The position numbers and the translations under genes are program-made. The notes beneath the pieces were generated by a model, which was not told the DNA's origin, did not search any database, and saw only the letters and a program-made list of their open reading frames with translations. A stretch of DNA of 64,000 nt, taken from NCBI RefSeq assembly GCF_000315015.1, contig NZ_BAEP01000023.1, positions 1 to 64,000 on the forward strand, given 5' to 3'. The DNA comes from Paraglaciecola mesophila KMM 241. Lineage in GTDB: Bacteria; Pseudomonadota; Gammaproteobacteria; Enterobacterales; Alteromonadaceae. Numbering within the stretch: the first letter of the stretch is position 1; every line of letters starts with the position of its first letter. Below are positions 63,780-64,000 of this stretch, piece by piece.

Positions 63780-64000
63780 TTGAAAACATTAGCGCTGCTG
63801 CTTCCTTTTTTATCTTTAAATTGCTTCGCAGAGGAAGAAAACCACGATAAAGGTTTTTCAATTGGCTTAGGTTTAGGTTCGATGTACACCGGCATCGGGG
63901 GAAACCTGTCGTTAATGTCTGAATATGATTTGAAGTATGTTTCTATCGGTTGTGTTGAATACAGTTCTCGTTTTGGCTCAACTTGCGGGTTTGGAGCGGG
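63780..64000 (+). CDS. N-terminal part of an exported protein (3' truncated by window edge)
   Basis: A TTG at 63780 is preceded by AAGGAC at 6 bases and opens a frame that runs to the window end without a stop (at least 73 residues). It encodes a short signal peptide (KTLALLLPFLSLNCFA) and then EEENHDKGFSIGLGLGSMYTGIGGNLS, which looks like the first strands of an outer-membrane beta-barrel. No closer match is recognised. An ATG at 63775 is in another frame and stops at once. Confidence 0.7.
   Translation, partial: MKTLALLLPFLSLNCFAEEENHDKGFSIGLGLGSMYTGIGGNLSLMSEYDLKYVSIGCVEYSSRFGSTCGFGA

Noticed and set aside
63653-63850. 65-codon frame near the window end
   Set aside because: Out of frame with the signal-peptide gene at 63780, which has a proper ribosome binding site.

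Overview
The window looks like chromosome of a marine gammaproteobacterium of the Alteromonadales (Glaciecola/Paraglaciecola/Alteromonas-like). This is inferred from two very large TonB-dependent receptors, a FucP/NagP-type permease, NagB-II in place of classical NagB, NhaA, many GGDEF and two-component proteins, and moderate GC. No rRNA, tRNA, CRISPR, prophage or insertion sequence was seen.

Layout. 1-2.8 kb: the end of an unknown protein, a Fic protein, and a REC-GGDEF diguanylate cyclase followed by a tiny stand-alone histidine-kinase-like DHp protein. 3.1-30.4 kb: a large peptidoglycan/muropeptide utilisation locus with LD-carboxypeptidase, NagP, NagA, NagB-II, a DUF819 membrane protein, an exported SH3-NlpC/P60 endopeptidase, an SSS symporter, a BadF-type sugar kinase, MurQ, a NamZ-type (DUF1343) lipoprotein, a PepSY protein, TonB receptor 1, an RpiR/MurR regulator, a NUDIX hydrolase, an exported NagZ-like GH3 lipoprotein, TonB receptor 2 with a carboxypeptidase-regulatory-like domain, a fused Zn-amidase/PG-binding/beta-lactamase-fold lipoprotein, and a second beta-lactamase-fold hydrolase. 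30.7-33.3 kb: a RimK-like ATP-grasp ligase overlapping in layout with a GNAT-C39 peptidase fusion. 33.7-39.4 kb: a five-gene signalling cluster (sigma-54 response regulator, stand-alone DHp protein, CHASE3 kinase, CheY-like regulator, REC-kinase-REC-REC hybrid). 39.9-43.3 kb: RND/MMPL transporter plus MlaA. 43.6-49.1 kb: SYLF lipoprotein, MarR regulator, a 57-residue small protein, putP-proB-proA. 49.4-61.3 kb: NhaA, MFS, MscS, YihY, Pmp3-like, DUF748, EEP phosphodiesterase, DUF1328, small lipoprotein, small membrane protein, DUF2254, DkgB, BON-domain protein. 61.7-63.3 kb: hipA-hipB in inverted order behind an operator array. The window ends in the start of an exported protein.

How the genes work together. 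In the 27-kb locus the outer-membrane receptors would import peptidoglycan fragments. Exported hydrolases (NagZ-like, NamZ-like, amidases, NlpC/P60, LD-carboxypeptidase) would trim them to GlcNAc, MurNAc and peptides. NagP and the SSS symporter would carry the sugars across the inner membrane. The BadF kinase would make MurNAc-6-P, MurQ would turn it into GlcNAc-6-P, and NagA then NagB-II would feed glycolysis. An AT-rich palindrome (core AATAATTTATTATT or its complement) recurs at three promoters of the locus, with a weaker match at a fourth position, and is a candidate operator for the RpiR/MurR regulator. The parallel with the Bacillus subtilis murQRP-amiE-nagZ-namZ operon is close, but here TonB transport and unusual protein fusions are added.

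The items most worth a second look are the amidase-lactamase fusion in that locus, the pair of DHp-only proteins beside response regulators, the hipA-hipB operator array of 9-4-9 palindromes, the ligase/GNAT-C39 pair, and the unannotated small protein ahead of putP.
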